DNA of 64,000 nt from the NCBI GenBank assembly GCA_045810625.1, contig JBJMVQ010000055.1, positions 124,001 through 188,000 of the forward strand. The letters are read 5' to 3'. Below, piece after piece: positions 62,999 through 64,000 of the stretch. The DNA comes from JACQFZ01 sp045810625 (GTDB lineage Bacteria; Pseudomonadota; Gammaproteobacteria; Acidiferrobacterales; Sulfurifustaceae). Under the pieces are notes generated by a model. That model made no database searches, was not told the origin of the DNA, and was given only the letters and a program-made list of their open reading frames with translations. Within the stretch, counting starts at the first letter, position 1. The number at the start of each line of letters is the position of its first letter. Made by a program: the position numbers and the translations under genes.

Positions 62999-63314
62999 TG
63001 GTGGGCCCGCTAGGATTCGAACCTAGGACCAAGGGATTCGCTTACTCCGCCGTTTCCCGCGGGAGCGGACTATCTCATCGCCCGCGATCAGGTCGATCGG
63101 TAAGGGCGCGGGACGCTCATGCCTGTCATTAAGGACACTGTAGTCCTCAGGTAGTCTCTGCACCGTCCGGGAGTGCACTCCCGGCTTGGCTCAGGATTGC
63201 CGCCAACCGGATTGCTGCGGTTCCCCTGAATTCGTCCCGTTCATCTCACACCTTTCGGTGTGAGCGCACCAGTAAAGATGAGTCCCCTGCTCTAACCAGC
63301 TGAGCTACAGGCCC
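62999..63314 (-). tRNA. tRNA-Ile(CAU), interrupted by a group I intron after the anticodon
   Basis: The 5' exon, 63314-63278 (37 bases), begins GGGCCTGTAGCTCAGC and ends with anticodon CAT. The 3' exon, 63038-62999 (40 bases), begins AATCCCTTGG and ends with encoded CCA. Joined they give a 77-base cloverleaf: acceptor GGGCCTG/CGGGCCC with one G-T pair, anticodon stem GGGGA/TCCCT, loop CTCATAA, and T-arm GGTTCGAATCC. The GGGGACTCATAATCCCTTGG anticodon region resembles tRNA-Ile2, whose C34 is changed to lysidine; elongator Met is the alternative. Between the exons lie 239 bases of intron (63277-63039). Confidence 0.93.
63039..63277 (-). ncRNA. Group I self-splicing intron (Azoarcus-like, IC3-type) in tRNA-Ile(CAU)
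   Basis: 239 bases, no ORF. The splice sites obey group I rules. The exon end CAU plus the first intron base C pairs with GGTG a few bases inside (P1, with a U-G wobble at the splice site), and the last intron base is G. P2 is CTCACACC-GAAA-GGTGTGAG. Core pieces match the Azoarcus intron: AATTC...GGAACC, GGCAAT...GAGCCAAGC, GGTGCAGAGACTA (P7 5' strand) and GAGATAGTCC (P7 3' strand). The insertion site, just after anticodon base 36, is the same as in Azoarcus. The tRNA cannot function without splicing. Confidence 0.92.
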
Positions 63315-63427
63315 AACGCCTGCAAATTCTATCAGCTTCGGCCGGCTCGTCTTACCTGTTCGGTAACAAATGGGCACAAAAGAGACAGATTACCTCAAAT
63401 GTAATAATCTGATCCGCGGGAGGGACC

Positions 63428-63793
63428 ATGAAGCGATGCGAGACCTGCAGCAAAACACTTAGTGGCCGCCAGCGAAAATTTTGCTCTCGTACTTGTAAGA
63501 ACGCTGATACAAATAACCGGCATCAAAACTATCAAGCACAACAGCGGCGCGGTCGTGAACGTAAGCTAGCGCTCATTCGTTTGAAAGGTGCTCGCTGCGG
63601 ACGTTGCGGATATAGGAACAATTATGCGGCGCTCGAGTTTCATCACCCCGATCCCGCGAACAAAGATTTCCAACTCGATTTCCGGGCTCTCTCTAATCGC
63701 CGGTGGGACACGGCACTAGCCGAAGCGAATAAGTGCGTCCTGTTGTGCGCAAACTGCCACGCCGAGGAACACAATCCCGATTGCACTTTCTAA
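63428..63793 (+). CDS. Small HNH endonuclease with N-terminal zinc-finger-like motif
   Basis: 121 residues. N-terminal CETC...FCSRTC pattern suggests a zinc knuckle. The HNH domain contains CGRCGYRNNYAALEFHHPDP and LLCANCHAEEH. Family members are free-standing nucleases, homing enzymes or restriction-related. It lies 113 bases from the 5' end of the intron-containing tRNA gene and is visibly more AT-rich than its neighbours, suggesting transfer. Start: ATG 63428 with a GGGAGGG site. Ends before a terminator. Confidence 0.85.
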   Translation: MKRCETCSKTLSGRQRKFCSRTCKNADTNNRHQNYQAQQRRGRERKLALIRLKGARCGRCGYRNNYAALEFHHPDPANKDFQLDFRALSNRRWDTALAEANKCVLLCANCHAEEHNPDCTF

Positions 63794-63819
63794 TCCGATT
63801 CCATAATCCCTCAAAAAAC

Positions 63820-63842
63820 AAAAGGGCCGAAACGGCCCTTTT
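63820..63842. terminator. Bidirectional terminator between HNH gene and rpoD
   Basis: AAAAGGGCCG (63820-63829), AAA loop, CGGCCCTTTT (63833-63842). Serves both converging genes. Confidence 0.92.
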
Positions 63843-63865
63843 GTCTGTCCACGGTCCGCTGACGT

Positions 63866-64000
63866 TCAGTCGAGAAAGCTCCGCAGGTGCTCGGAGCGGC
63901 TCGGATGGCGCAGCTTGCGCAGCGCCTTGGCTTCGATCTGCCGAATCCGCTCGCGCGTCACGTCGAACTGCTTGCCGACTTCCTCGAGCGTATGGTCGGT
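63866..64000 (-). CDS. rpoD: RNA polymerase sigma-70 factor RpoD, C-terminal end only
   Basis: The last 44 codons are visible; the rest lies beyond the right edge. The sequence contains sigma region 4.2: DHTLEEVGKQFDVTRERIRQ, IEAKALRKLRHPSRSEHL and the end RSFLD, as in housekeeping RpoD. This is the part that reads the -35 promoter box. Converges with the HNH gene across a terminator. Confidence 0.97.
   Translation of the reverse strand, partial: TDHTLEEVGKQFDVTRERIRQIEAKALRKLRHPSRSEHLRSFLD

Noticed and set aside
63001..63314. tRNA fragments considered as a broken tRNA or a pseudogene
   Set aside because: Both halves pair perfectly and the insert follows group I splice rules, so the gene is intact but interrupted.

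Overview
The window looks like a chromosomal segment of a GC-rich betaproteobacterium, probably from the Azoarcus/Nitrosomonadales/Burkholderiales breadth. The reasons are the gatCAB | mreBCD-mrdA-rodA-mltB-rlpA-dacA-dat-lipB-lipA block, a RegB/RegA redox pair, a GlpSTPQV-type glycerol ABC operon, and a tRNA-Ile(CAU) gene interrupted right after its anticodon by an Azoarcus-type group I intron. Taxonomy is inferred from gene content only.

Layout. 1-5644 (minus strand, visibly more AT-rich than the core): a probable signalling or natural-product locus with a FeeM-like N-acyltransferase, two tandem paralogous 7TM + GAF-like + coiled-coil + Fis-HTH membrane regulators, and a KAS III-like enzyme cut by the window edge. 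6212-7900: a dCache-HAMP sensor without output domain and a DUF4388-like partner. 8225-10520: a LigI-like amidohydrolase and an MFS carrier. 10916-14181: malate dehydrogenase, a YeiH-type exporter, an array of hairpins and a 56-residue membrane protein. 14350-15394: a small protein built of three 28-residue repeats followed by a DUF6065-like protein. 15739-18829: RegA/RegB and an outer-membrane protein. 18866-33410: housekeeping (tRNA amidotransferase, cell shape and wall, lipoate). 35095-39885: a DSF quorum-sensing module, rpfF facing rpfC, with an RpfC whose sensor domain is duplicated, plus a haem-oxygenase-like gene. 40165-50405: complete glycerol regulon (glpR, glpD, glpSTPQ, DUF2160, glpV, glpK) with recognisable GlpR operators. 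50572-58824: TetR-regulated fatty-acid beta-oxidation operon. 58901-62977: a metallophosphoesterase divergent from an Sfp-type phosphopantetheinyl transferase, and a LysR regulator divergent from a citrate-synthase-like enzyme. 62999-64000: intron-containing tRNA-Ile, an HNH nuclease and the 3' end of rpoD.

How it fits together: several parts make, activate, sense or degrade acyl chains (KAS III, FeeM-like acyltransferase, RpfF, PPTase, FadD/E/B/A). Two independent lipid-signal candidates lie in one window: a canonical-looking DSF pair, and an undescribed FeeM/KAS III/membrane-Fis locus. The best candidates for something new are that locus, the triple-repeat peptide with its DUF6065-like neighbour, and the double-sensor RpfC. 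All assignments come from reading the sequence; no database search was possible.
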